A stretch of 39,212 nt of DNA from an archaeon (GTDB taxonomy: Archaea; Thermoproteota; Nitrososphaeria; Nitrososphaerales; UBA183): the NCBI GenBank assembly GCA_021828185.1, contig JAKASI010000010.1:1-39212 (forward strand), written 5' to 3'. The notes beneath the pieces were generated by a model, which made no database searches, was not told the origin of the DNA, and was given only the letters and a program-made list of their open reading frames with translations. The translations under genes and the position numbers were made by a program. Below are positions 30,470 to 38,877 of the stretch, piece by piece. Each line of letters starts with the position of its first letter. Positions within the stretch are counted from its first letter, which is position 1.

Positions 30470-30678
30470 GGGCGGACCCGGTTCGGCGGGTCATCGGGGG
30501 GGCCGACGGCTGCGACTACCATGGTGGCGAGGACCATCACCGAGTACGCGGCCGTTCCCATGGTGGCGTCCTTCAACGCGATGGTGGCCATGACCAGTCC
30601 GACCGCCTCCCCGGCCGCCGCAATGTCCCAGGCACCGACCTCCCTGGAGGGCAGAACCCGTCGGACCTGCGAGCTCAA
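30470..30678 (-). pseudogene. C-terminal fragment of another cation/proton antiporter
   Basis: The minus frame reads AWDIAAAGEAVGLVMATIALKDATMGTAAYSVMVLATMVVAAVGPP, the pattern of the last two helices of CPA2 antiporters (compare GGVDAALLVSAF...TAVGIALLSLTAPLLF in the intact antiporter at 33669). Upstream helices are missing and the tail is Arg/Pro-rich nonsense. The rest of the 30412-30902 interval (490 bp) shows no gene; a GTTAAAAG box near 30866 may serve the proton ATPase. Confidence 0.5.
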
Positions 30679-30902
30679 GATGAGCTCTGTTGAACCATAC
30701 CGATGTCACTCAGCCTCGTTGCGACACCGTTGGAGCTTGGTCGCGGAGCTGAAAAAAATCGGCCTTGCAGGTTCGGGTTCTTGGCAAAGACCGAAAATCA
30801 CACAGGGCCACCTTCGGTCGGCGCACTCGCATCATCCAGATCCTCAGTACGCCTACAAGAAACCAGTTAAAAGCGAACCAAATTGCGGGATGAAAAGGCC
30901 CG

Positions 30903-33371
30903 GTGAACTTTACGGCCAGCAAAGACAGAACAAGCGGGAATAGTAGTGAGACGTCCGACTTCCAAGGCCTGACCCACGACGAAATTCTGAAGGCACTTGG
31001 AAGCAACCCCACCCTGGGCCTATCCAAGGAGGAAGCCGCAAGTAGACTCGCCAAGTACGGTCGAAACGAGGTACCAGATAAGGAGGCTAATCCTGCGCTC
31101 AGTCTGGCGAAGAAGTTCTGGGGACTGACCCCTTGGATGCTGGAACTGACCATGCTCTTCTCGTTTCTGCTGCAGAAGTATTTCGACGTCTACATAATCG
31201 GGGGCCTGCTGGTAGTCAACGCAGCGATCGGGTTCGTACAGGAGCAGAAAGCGTCAGACGCTGTGGAGGCACTCCGAAACAGGCTCCAAGTCAATGCGAG
31301 GGTTCTGAGGGGCGGAAAGTGGCAGGTTCTCTCGGCAAAGGAGCTGGTTCCCGGAGACATAGTCAGAGTACGGGCAGGAGACTTCGTCCCTGCTGATGTC
31401 AAGATAATAGAAGAGTCAGAAATCGACGTCGACCAGTCTTCCCTCACGGGCGAGTCAATGACGGTTGGAAGGAAGGTGGATGACGTGCTCTACTCCGGGA
31501 CGATTGTCAAGAGGGGGGAGACGAACGCGATCGTCGCCGCGACAGGGAACAAGACCTACTTCGGGAAGACCACAGAGCTGCTCCAAGTTGCCAGGCCGAA
31601 ACTGCACATGGAGGAGATAACGTCGAACGTGGTCAGATGGCTGCTCGTGATGGTCGGGGTCCTCATATCCCTGGTCCTGGCTGCGTCCTACGCGGAAGGC
31701 ATCAGCATTCTGAGCGTAATCCCACTGGCGCTGGTGCTCGTGGTCTTTGCCGTCCCCGTGGCGCTTCCCGCCATGTTCACGGTGAGCATGGCGATTGGCT
31801 CACTTGAGCTTGCGAAGAAGGGGGTGTTAGTCACGAGGTTGAGCGCATCGGAGGACGCAGCCTCGATGGACATCCTCTGCGCGGACAAGACGGGCACCAT
31901 CACCATGAACAGGCTTTCGGTTGTGAACGTCATTGCGAGAGAAGGTTATGATGAAAACAGCGTGATCCTGAACGGTGCCCTGGCATCCCAAGAGGCGAAT
32001 CAGGATCCCATAGACGTGGCTCTCATCTCCGCCGCAAGGGAAAGAAACCTACCGAGTCAGCCTTCCGTTCAAGAGGAGTTCATCCCTTTCGACCCGAAGA
32101 CGCGGAGAACGGAAGCGGTAATCGTCTCCGATGGCAAACGGTTCAGGGTGATGAAGGGGGCCGTGGATGCGGTCGCTCAGGTGTGTGGAATGGACCCGGA
32201 GGAAGGGGGGCTCGAGGAGAGGATGAATGATTTCGCAGCAAGGGGTTACAAGACGCTGGCTGTAGCGTCCTCGGGCCCCGACGGTACTTACAGGATGTGC
32301 GGTCTGGTCGCGCTCTATGACATGCCGCGTCCAGACTCCAAGGATCTGATAAGAAGACTTCGAGACCTCGGCGTATCTGTGAAGATGCTGACCGGCGACG
32401 CCCTTCCGATAGCCAAAGAAATCGCCAGTCAGGTCGGTCTAGGCAATTCGATAGTGCGGGCGCCCGAGTTCAAGGGCGAAATGGCGAAGCAGCCAGCCAA
32501 AGCTGCGGAGATCGCTGAGAAGAGCGACGGCTTCGCAGATGTTTATCCCGAGGACAAATATGTGATTGTCAAGAGCCTACAGCAGGGCCGGCACGTCACG
32601 GGCATGACCGGCGATGGCGTGAACGATGCCCCCGCGCTGCGGCAGGCCGAAGTAGGAATCGCAGTGAACAGCGCCACCGACGTGGCCAAGGGCGCCGCGA
32701 GCGCAGTCCTGACAGATGAAGGGCTATCCAACATAGTCGGTCTCGTGGAGGTCGGGCGGATGATATACCAACGGATTGTCACCTGGACGCTCAACAAGAT
32801 CGTCAAGACATTCCAGGTCGCCACATTCATAGCCTCTGCATTCTTCCTAACTGGATACTACGCAGTTTCTGCCCTGGACATAATTCTCCTGCTCCTCTTC
32901 CTCGACTTCGTTACGATTTCGCTTTCGACCGACAAGGTTCGGTGGTCGAAACTGCCTGAGAAATGGAACGTCATCGGCTTGGTGAAGGTCGGCACCCTGC
33001 TCGGAGGAGTCGCCGCGATCGAGTCGCTTGGACTTCTCTTCCTAGGCATTAGGTACCTTGGATTGTCGGATGACATCGGGGGTCTGCAGACGTTCAACTT
33101 TGCCGGGCTCTTCTATCTTGGGATATTCACCGTCCTGGTCGTCAGGGAAAGGGGGTTCTTCTGGGACTCTGTCCCGAGCAGGACCCTCATGGCTGCCCTG
33201 ATAGCAGACATGCTGGCGGTGGCGGTTCTTGTCACAGTTGGGATTCCTGAAGTGACGCCCATACCGATAACGTATCTCACGCTGGTGTTCGCATACGACC
33301 TGGTCCTGACTCTCGGGGTGAACGACCGCGTGAAGCATGTCCTGATGGGGCGATTCGGTGTAAATGTGTGA
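30903..33371 (+). CDS. Plasma-membrane proton-translocating P-type ATPase (P3A)
   Basis: 822 residues. Phosphorylation motif DKTGTIT with Asp 328, actuator loop SLTGES (TGES 182-185), MLTGDALPIA, and hinge MTGDGVNDAPAL are intact. PWMLELTMLFSFLL and the short loop typical of Pma1-like pumps separate it from Ca2+ and heavy-metal pumps. There is no CPx motif. LLFLDFVTISLSTD in helix 6 carries the acidic residue expected for proton transport. It pumps H+ outward using ATP. Such pumps are found in acid-tolerant archaea such as Thermoplasma relatives. GTG 30903 gives a short Ser/Thr-rich N-terminus; the family regulatory tail is absent. Confidence 0.93.
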   Translation: MNFTASKDRTSGNSSETSDFQGLTHDEILKALGSNPTLGLSKEEAASRLAKYGRNEVPDKEANPALSLAKKFWGLTPWMLELTMLFSFLLQKYFDVYIIGGLLVVNAAIGFVQEQKASDAVEALRNRLQVNARVLRGGKWQVLSAKELVPGDIVRVRAGDFVPADVKIIEESEIDVDQSSLTGESMTVGRKVDDVLYSGTIVKRGETNAIVAATGNKTYFGKTTELLQVARPKLHMEEITSNVVRWLLVMVGVLISLVLAASYAEGISILSVIPLALVLVVFAVPVALPAMFTVSMAIGSLELAKKGVLVTRLSASEDAASMDILCADKTGTITMNRLSVVNVIAREGYDENSVILNGALASQEANQDPIDVALISAARERNLPSQPSVQEEFIPFDPKTRRTEAVIVSDGKRFRVMKGAVDAVAQVCGMDPEEGGLEERMNDFAARGYKTLAVASSGPDGTYRMCGLVALYDMPRPDSKDLIRRLRDLGVSVKMLTGDALPIAKEIASQVGLGNSIVRAPEFKGEMAKQPAKAAEIAEKSDGFADVYPEDKYVIVKSLQQGRHVTGMTGDGVNDAPALRQAEVGIAVNSATDVAKGAASAVLTDEGLSNIVGLVEVGRMIYQRIVTWTLNKIVKTFQVATFIASAFFLTGYYAVSALDIILLLLFLDFVTISLSTDKVRWSKLPEKWNVIGLVKVGTLLGGVAAIESLGLLFLGIRYLGLSDDIGGLQTFNFAGLFYLGIFTVLVVRERGFFWDSVPSRTLMAALIADMLAVAVLVTVGIPEVTPIPITYLTLVFAYDLVLTLGVNDRVKHVLMGRFGVNV

Positions 33372-33636
33372 AAAGGCCGACCGTTTCGGGTCTCTGGTTC
33401 TGTCAGTCCCGCCCAAGGGCGTGCTTGCCATGTGTCCAGTCTGCGCGTCGCGCAGGACGGGTTCGTTACTCGAAGTGGACAGTCACTGTTTTTGTTCTTC
33501 GAACTGTCGCTTCGGCTTGCGTGGGCGAAAAGCCACTGAGCGCGTGCGTTTTGACATTTCCAATTGCTTCTTGGAACCAAGGCAGGTGACAGATAGTCTT
33601 GCCTTGGCAGAAGACATTCCGTTAATAACCGACTAG
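33364..33636 (+). CDS. Small YHS/TRASH-like Cys-rich protein
   Basis: 90 residues. CPVCASRRTG and, about 20 residues later, HCFCSSNCRFGL resemble the Cys ligands of YHS or TRASH metal-binding domains, which are often encoded with P-type ATPases. ATG 33364 overlaps the ATPase stop by 8 bases, suggesting coupling; ATG 33430 (starting MCPVCAS) is an alternative start. It may sense or deliver metal, or regulate the pump. The C-terminal 35 residues have no recognisable feature. Confidence 0.5.
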   Translation: MCEKADRFGSLVLSVPPKGVLAMCPVCASRRTGSLLEVDSHCFCSSNCRFGLRGRKATERVRFDISNCFLEPRQVTDSLALAEDIPLITD

Positions 33637-33668
33637 TTGCAGATGCAGGCACAGAGTGGGAGCTACGG

Positions 33669-35282
33669 TTGGCGATCCTTTCTAGTCTGCCGGTTGCGGT
33701 CTCCTCACTCGCATATCTCGGAATCTTGCTCATTGCCGCCAAGCTCGGCGAAGAGGCCTTTCGCAAGGTCGGCCTCATCCCCTTCGTCGGCGCAATACTG
33801 GTCGGCACGCTGCTCGGCCCAGGCGTCTTCAACATAGTTGAAGTGCTGCCGACCATCACGCTGTTCATCTCGATTGGGATAGACTTCCTCCTGTTCGTGA
33901 GCGGGGCCGAAGAGTTCGAGTCTGACAGACTCAGACGGGTTTTCGTCAAGAAGACCTCTCTCCTTGTTGCCGTGGCAGAATTCATTGTCCGGTTCCTCGC
34001 AATCACCACAACTGCATATCTGCTCTTCAACCAAATAACCGAGGCCCTGATCATCGGCATCGTAGTCGGAATGAGCAGCGCAGGACCTCTCTCAAGGCTC
34101 CTTACGGACACCGGACTCGCCAGGACAGACGAAGGGACAGCAATTTTCTCCCAGGTACTCGTCATAGAGGTTGCGGCCGTCGTGCTGTACTCGTTCGTCT
34201 TCGACCTGGCGGGGAAGGCAATCACAGTCATTTCCGTGGCAGTCACCGCTGGCGAACTCGTCGCGGCCGTCCTTGGAATAATCGGCTTCGGCAGATATGT
34301 GATGGTGCCGGTCCTAGAGAAGGTCGAAATCCACTTGAAGAGCCGAGAGGCCGTCTTCGCGGTCATCATCTCCATTCTACTGATCGCGGGGTTCGCGGGC
34401 CAGGTCACCGGCTTCAATGCGGCGATCGTGGCCCTCTTCCTGGGGCTGCTGATGCAGAGGTTTCTCGCCGCCAGACCGGTCCTGATGGAGAAGTTGCGCG
34501 CTTTCACCTACGGGTTTTTCGAGCCCATGTTCTTCGCCGGGCTCGGCCTCTACTTCGTTCGGATCACGCCCGCGCTCATCGTGACAGGCATGGTCATCTT
34601 CGGGGTTGCACTAGCGTCCGACGCCGCAGTCGGAGCGGCCTCCGCAGGATTCTTCCAGGTGGACAGGTGGCGCAACGCGTTCGGGACGTGCGTGAATGGA
34701 GGGGTTGACGCCGCCTTGCTAGTCTCCGCCTTCACGGCAGGATCGGCGTTGATAGGGGGGTTCGTCTACTCCTCGACCGCCGTGGGGATTGCCCTGCTTT
34801 CGCTCACTGCCCCGCTTCTCTTCAGACGGCGTGCTGAACTTGTCTCGATCGACCACGAGGCCGGGACCCAAAGAGAGGTGGTCAAGCAGCACCTCCAGTC
34901 GATGACTGCCGCAGAGATCGGCAAGGTTCTGCCTACGGTAGTCGTACGCGACGACGAGCTGGTAAAGGACGCATTCAAGACGCTCCTCGAATTCGACGCC
35001 CGCGCCGCCGTAGTCGTGAGTGCGGGCAAACCAATAGCTACCCTGCTCATGCGGGACGTCATAGGTCTGTCGAGGCGAGAGATGGCAGTTATGAAAGTCT
35101 CCGAGGCTCCGCTTGCAATAGTGCCTGAAGTGGGAGAAGACGAGCCGGGCCTCAACCTTGTCAATCTGTTCAGAGAAACCAACATTCCGATCATTGCGGT
35201 GGTCGACGAGAAAGGGAGACTTCTGGTGACCATCCTGGAAAGAGAGATACTTAGAAGACTGGCCGAGTCATTGGATGAATAG
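33669..35282 (+). CDS. CPA2 cation/proton antiporter with C-terminal CBS domains
   Basis: 537 residues. Residues 1-385 form about 12-13 helices of the Kef/NapA type: FVGAILVGTLLGPGVF, ISIGIDFLLFVSGAEEF, IGIVVGMSSAGPLSRLL, and FFEPMFFAGLGLYF are characteristic. Residues about 400-537 form a CBS pair (MTAAEIGKVLPTVVVRDDELVKDAF..., MKVSEAPLAIVPEVGEDEPGLNL...AVVDEKGRLLVTILEREIL), which usually binds adenine nucleotides and gates transport. It is co-directional with the proton ATPase 33 bp after the Cys-rich gene. The TTG start is the first before the first helix. Confidence 0.88.
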   Translation: MAILSSLPVAVSSLAYLGILLIAAKLGEEAFRKVGLIPFVGAILVGTLLGPGVFNIVEVLPTITLFISIGIDFLLFVSGAEEFESDRLRRVFVKKTSLLVAVAEFIVRFLAITTTAYLLFNQITEALIIGIVVGMSSAGPLSRLLTDTGLARTDEGTAIFSQVLVIEVAAVVLYSFVFDLAGKAITVISVAVTAGELVAAVLGIIGFGRYVMVPVLEKVEIHLKSREAVFAVIISILLIAGFAGQVTGFNAAIVALFLGLLMQRFLAARPVLMEKLRAFTYGFFEPMFFAGLGLYFVRITPALIVTGMVIFGVALASDAAVGAASAGFFQVDRWRNAFGTCVNGGVDAALLVSAFTAGSALIGGFVYSSTAVGIALLSLTAPLLFRRRAELVSIDHEAGTQREVVKQHLQSMTAAEIGKVLPTVVVRDDELVKDAFKTLLEFDARAAVVVSAGKPIATLLMRDVIGLSRREMAVMKVSEAPLAIVPEVGEDEPGLNLVNLFRETNIPIIAVVDEKGRLLVTILEREILRRLAESLDE

Positions 35283-35592
35283 GGACGACTGGGACGCGCC
35301 TCGACGCCTTCGTCAACATCCGCTTGAGCCCGTCCGGAGGACGCCTACGACGGGTTCTCAGGGCGTCTCTTGCTGCCAAGTCGCCCGACCCAGTCACTAC
35401 ACGAATCCGTTTTTCGTAACCAAATCTAGAGGCGTCTTTACATCGGTCCCCGCCGGGCCCGTCGATTTGAGGCCTGGAGAATGTTCGCGATGGGGCAGTG
35501 GAGCCAGACCCAAGCCGCGCCAGTCCCGTCGTGCTTGAGTTCCGAGCACCCTCTCCCCTTTCTTGCGCTTGCGACGCGTAGCAAGCCGGGGC
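35283..35592. other. 310-bp convergent intergenic region, no gene seen
   Basis: It lies between the antiporter (plus) and the HerA-like gene (minus), both ending here. No frame resembles a protein and no tRNA-like structure is visible. A GTTTTTCG T-run near 35408 could act as terminator for the antiporter. Confidence 0.4.
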
Positions 35593-37317
35593 TCAGGCGA
35601 ATCCCCTTTCTTCAGGAGATTGAAGGTCAGGTCTGACCTGAACCAGGATAGGCTGCTGCACCCGCGTGAGTCCCACGACGGCTTCCCCTACCTTCAGCTT
35701 CGTGAGAAACTCTAGCTGTTTCTGGTTCAGCCCGATCGAATCTCCAATCAGCGATACGTCATCGGGCCACGCCAGCCTGTGTATGATCTTCGTCCCGGAA
35801 TTCTTTACCACCTCCGCCGCGACGTGGGTGGGGAACTGGGCGACGAAAATCATCGCCTCCCCGAACTTCCGCAGCTCCGAGACCATCCTCTCCCCGACCG
35901 AAGGAGGGTCCTCGGCCCGCCTCGCTGGCGCGATGTTTCTTGCCTCTTCGACCACGGTGAGGTGGTCCAATGCTCCTTTCCGCCTGACCTTCTCTTCGTA
36001 GACCATCTTCAGCATCACATCGGAGAAGACGGCTCGCGACTGGACGTCTCGCATGCGGCCAAGCTCGACGCACACTGTGGTGCCCAACAGTTCTTCCATC
36101 TTCAGCGGAGCAGACCCGCCAAGAGCCCTCCCTGACTGTCCCTGGGTGAGCGGAACGAGTCTTCGGAGCAGAGCTACCTTCGTCTCGTTGTCATAGGCCG
36201 ACCGGAGTGGATAGGCCTCGATGGTCTTGACCAGCGCCGAGATGGTTGGGACCTCGTCTGCCGAGGTCTCGCCAAGCCGCTTCTGCAGCGCGTTGCGGAA
36301 CATATACGCCTGGGGGTGGGTGAAGTGGTAGATGTCCGAGAATATGTCTGACACCATCGCGATGTGCTCGGCCGGGTCTGCCCCTGGCCCTACTTCGAGG
36401 GGGTTGATGGAGAAGTCGTCCGTCCCTGGCGCCACGACCTTCCCGCCCGCATCTGCGACCCGTTTCCCATATTCATTGTGCCAATCCAGGACGAGCACCG
36501 GCAGCCCCGACTCGGCCACCTGCCTGACGATCGAAGAGGTGGTCGTCGACTTGCCAGACCCGGTCATCCCGAGGACGCTCACGTGCCTCACGAGGTCCTC
36601 CTTCTGGAGCCGGAAGTCGTGGAACTCCCTCCCCCCCGACTTCACGATGCCGAGGAGGAACCCACCGGTGCCTGACTCGGCCGCGTTCGGGATGAAGAAC
36701 TCCGGAGACTGCTCCTGCCTTGCGGCCAGCGGCGACATGTCATCAAAGGAGCACAGGGACCCAGCCACGGCGGCAGACCCTGACTGAGGAAGCGCCCTCC
36801 CCCCTGGAAGCAGGGCCGATTTCATGAAGTCGGAGAGTTCCTTCCTGGCGAGCCTCACCACCGCGGCCGTGGGGAGGGCGACGCTGAGCGTCGCGGACAG
36901 GATGCTCGCCCTCTGCTCGAGGGCGGGGCCGCCGTCTTCGTTCTTCTTGGCGTCCACCCAGGTCCCGACGACCAGGTCGAACTCGAGGACCGGAGGGAGC
37001 TCCTCGCTGGGCTCCGTCTCGTTCATCAGCACCAGATAGATGAACGGGACAGCCGCCCGGCGGAGTCCTTCGAACAACCCGCGCATCCTCTGTTGCTGCA
37101 GCGCGGTCTTCAGCGCAGCCGAGTAGTCAACCTTCGTATCCTCCTGGATGTCTGGGATCCCGACCCTGAAGAAGGCCATGGTGCGTGCCTTCGACCCGTC
37201 GGAAGAGACGACATACTTCCCCCCGGACACGCGCATGTCTTCCACCCCTATCTTCGTCCGTGGCCAGAGCCGCCAGGCGGCCTGAGAAGCCGCTTCTCGC
37301 GCGCCCATGCGGCTCAC
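35593..37317 (-). CDS. HerA-like / VirB4-type ATPase in pilus operon
   Basis: 574 residues. The N-terminal 240 residues are a specific beta-rich and helical domain. Walker A is GMTGSGKST at 250-258, followed by LVLDWHNEYGK (typical HerA-FtsK: D-x-H-x-E-Y), the Walker B region TVVEEARNI, and QFPTHVAAEVVKNSGTKIIHRL with sensor and arginine-finger positions. HerA hexamers translocate DNA with NurA, but no nurA is nearby; the gene overlaps the stop of a pilin gene (GTGA) as last gene of a Tad-like operon. A role in pilus or secretion, like VirB4/TraC-type ATPases, is therefore plausible. The GTG start is 3 codons before ATG 37308. Confidence 0.85.
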   Translation of the reverse strand: MSRMGAREAASQAAWRLWPRTKIGVEDMRVSGGKYVVSSDGSKARTMAFFRVGIPDIQEDTKVDYSAALKTALQQQRMRGLFEGLRRAAVPFIYLVLMNETEPSEELPPVLEFDLVVGTWVDAKKNEDGGPALEQRASILSATLSVALPTAAVVRLARKELSDFMKSALLPGGRALPQSGSAAVAGSLCSFDDMSPLAARQEQSPEFFIPNAAESGTGGFLLGIVKSGGREFHDFRLQKEDLVRHVSVLGMTGSGKSTTTSSIVRQVAESGLPVLVLDWHNEYGKRVADAGGKVVAPGTDDFSINPLEVGPGADPAEHIAMVSDIFSDIYHFTHPQAYMFRNALQKRLGETSADEVPTISALVKTIEAYPLRSAYDNETKVALLRRLVPLTQGQSGRALGGSAPLKMEELLGTTVCVELGRMRDVQSRAVFSDVMLKMVYEEKVRRKGALDHLTVVEEARNIAPARRAEDPPSVGERMVSELRKFGEAMIFVAQFPTHVAAEVVKNSGTKIIHRLAWPDDVSLIGDSIGLNQKQLEFLTKLKVGEAVVGLTRVQQPILVQVRPDLQSPEERGFA

Positions 37318-37523
37318 CAGTGGAAGAGGGAGCCGAAGATGCTGCTGAGCGAGCTCGATATGGTGCTCCAGACGTTCGACGTGTACGCCGAACTCTGCTT
37401 GAGGATGGACTCGATCCCTCCGACGAGGAGGGACAGAGCCACGAGGGCGACGGAGAGCAGGAGGGCTTCTTCGATGAGCTGGGCGCCTCTTCTGCGGACT
37501 TTCCTTCGACGGGGCGGAGACAT
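37314..37523 (-). CDS. Flp-like type IV pilin / prepilin
   Basis: 69 residues from ATG 37523. A strongly basic leader PPRRRKVRRRG is followed by AQLIEEALLLSVALVALSLLVGG, a class III-type pilin signal with Glu at the +5 region and a hydrophobic helix; cleavage by prepilin peptidase after the Gly is likely. The short Ser-rich C-terminus fits small Flp pilins of Tad systems. An upstream GTG at 37559 would extend it by 12 codons, but a strong TATA box lies between, so ATG 37523 is chosen. It has its own promoter inside the operon, as expected for an abundant subunit. Confidence 0.8.
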   Translation of the reverse strand: MSPPRRRKVRRRGAQLIEEALLLSVALVALSLLVGGIESILKQSSAYTSNVWSTISSSLSSIFGSLFHW

Positions 37524-37543
37524 CACATTAGGAGGCGGCTGCG

Positions 37544-37551
37544 CTATATAA
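37544..37551 (-). promoter_or_regulatory. TATA box of the pilin gene
   Basis: TTATATAG on the minus strand, centred 25 nt before ATG 37523. It lies immediately upstream of the TadC stop, so pilin and HerA-like ATPase can be transcribed separately from the secretion genes. Confidence 0.65.
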
Positions 37552-37552
37552 C

Positions 37553-38182
37553 TCACCACAGTATCGGCGGGGTCTGGCTCCCCAGGGGGGAAGCGGCCGC
37601 GCCGACGAGCGCGAAGACGCCGAGGGTGACTGCCACGTTGAGCGGGAACCCCTTGCCAGACATGTAGAACCCGAGGACCGCCGAGCCCATCGCTGCCATC
37701 GCCGCGGCCCCCGTCAGGAGCGCCGTCGGGTCGACCGGTGGAGACGTCCCTTCGAAGTTCAGGCTTCCCACGAGGGGACCCAGCGAGGCGACCATGGCTG
37801 TCACAGCACCTAAGACTCCTGACGTCACCATGCCCCTGAATCTCATCACCTTCTCCTCAAGCTTCCTGCTCTCCCTCGCTCTGACCCACTTCTCGAGTGT
37901 GCCGGCGAGGACCTCCCCCTTCCTGGCCACAAGCAGGGAGCTGCTCTCTGGCGAAGCGACGATGAGGGAAGCGAGCATGGAAGCCTCTACGGACGGGGAT
38001 TCGAGCAGGGCCTCCATCGCGGTCCCGAGGGGGTGCCCCAGAAGGAGCATCCTCGCCACCCCGGACCAAGGGAGGGGGGAAAGGCGGAGCCCTTCGACGA
38101 CGGACCGCGCCATCCCCTTTCCCTCCGAGGCAGACTCGAGCACCTTCCTGAGAGCCCTGACCAGAAAGAGGTCGGGGTTCAA
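37553..38182 (-). CDS. TadC-like pilus platform membrane protein
   Basis: 209 residues. The first 120 residues are the helical T2SSF-like domain (ALRKVLESASEGKGMARSVVEGL, LGTAMEALLESP, KLEEKVMRFRGMVTSG), followed by three hydrophobic helices (GVLGAVTAMVASLGPLVG, LLTGAAAMAAMGSAVLGFYM, NVAVTLGVFALVGAA). This is the inner-membrane platform that couples the ATPase to pilin assembly. It is shorter than bacterial TadC (about 300). TTG 38182 overlaps the TadB-like stop (TTGA). Confidence 0.72.
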   Translation of the reverse strand: MNPDLFLVRALRKVLESASEGKGMARSVVEGLRLSPLPWSGVARMLLLGHPLGTAMEALLESPSVEASMLASLIVASPESSSLLVARKGEVLAGTLEKWVRARESRKLEEKVMRFRGMVTSGVLGAVTAMVASLGPLVGSLNFEGTSPPVDPTALLTGAAAMAAMGSAVLGFYMSGKGFPLNVAVTLGVFALVGAAASPLGSQTPPILW

Positions 38183-38877
38183 CGCCGGTTCCTCTCGGCG
38201 GCGCTCAGGAAGAATGCGAGGTCGAGGACTATGAACTCGAGGGATGCGAGCTCAGCGAGGTCTGCAGCGCCATAGGTGTGCGAAAAGACGGCGTACAGGA
38301 CCAGGAGGATGGGGGCGAAGAAGCAGACCGTCATGAGCATGGGGACCTTCGTCTCTCTGCTCAGGTCCGACGACAGGGCGAGGCCCTGGGCCTCTTCGTC
38401 CCCCTGCTCGACCCCTTCGGGGGCGAACTCCGCCAGGCCCCTGATCGCCGCGGCCGCGGTGTACGAAGCAAGGGACTTCGCAGAGCTCTCGAGCGCCCTG
38501 TCGACCCTGGTCCCGAGGAGGACCCTCCTCCCCGCCTCATTCAAGCTGGCCTTCAGCGCCGGGTCCCTTGGTCTCATGAGCACGATCGTCCTCGGCCGCG
38601 ACCCGGTGACCGCGAGACACGCGGCGGCCGACGTCGACAACGAGGGGGTCTCTCTCGCCTCGGCGAGGCGTTGGCTGTCAGCGAGCCTCCTGGGGGCTGA
38701 CAGGACGAAGTAGAAGACCAGCGCCCCCACGGCCAGGGCCACCGCGTCCCTGGCGTCTCCAAGCGCGCCGCCCGTCACCGCCAGCGTGAGGAGGGCTCCC
38801 AGGACAGACAGCGCCGCCGCAAGGGCCCCAATCCGGGCCGGGCTGACCCCGAACCGGTCGAACGAAGCGAATCTCAG
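38179..38877 (-). CDS. TadB-like pilus platform membrane protein, start codon non-canonical
   Basis: About 232 residues. Two N-terminal helices (IGALAAALSVLGALLTLAVTG and AVALAVGALVFYFVLSA), a cytosolic domain with a T2SSF-like pattern (SLSTSAAACLAVTGSRP, VDRALESSAKSLASY) and two C-terminal helices (MLMTVCFFAPILLVLYAVF, LEFIVLDLAFFLSAA). The first GTG in frame (38778) would cut off the first helix; the frame is open upstream to CTG 38877, which overlaps the TGA of the ATPase gene as CTGA. It pairs with TadC-like as the membrane platform. Confidence 0.68.
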   Translation of the reverse strand: MRFASFDRFGVSPARIGALAAALSVLGALLTLAVTGGALGDARDAVALAVGALVFYFVLSAPRRLADSQRLAEARETPSLSTSAAACLAVTGSRPRTIVLMRPRDPALKASLNEAGRRVLLGTRVDRALESSAKSLASYTAAAAIRGLAEFAPEGVEQGDEEAQGLALSSDLSRETKVPMLMTVCFFAPILLVLYAVFSHTYGAADLAELASLEFIVLDLAFFLSAAERNRR

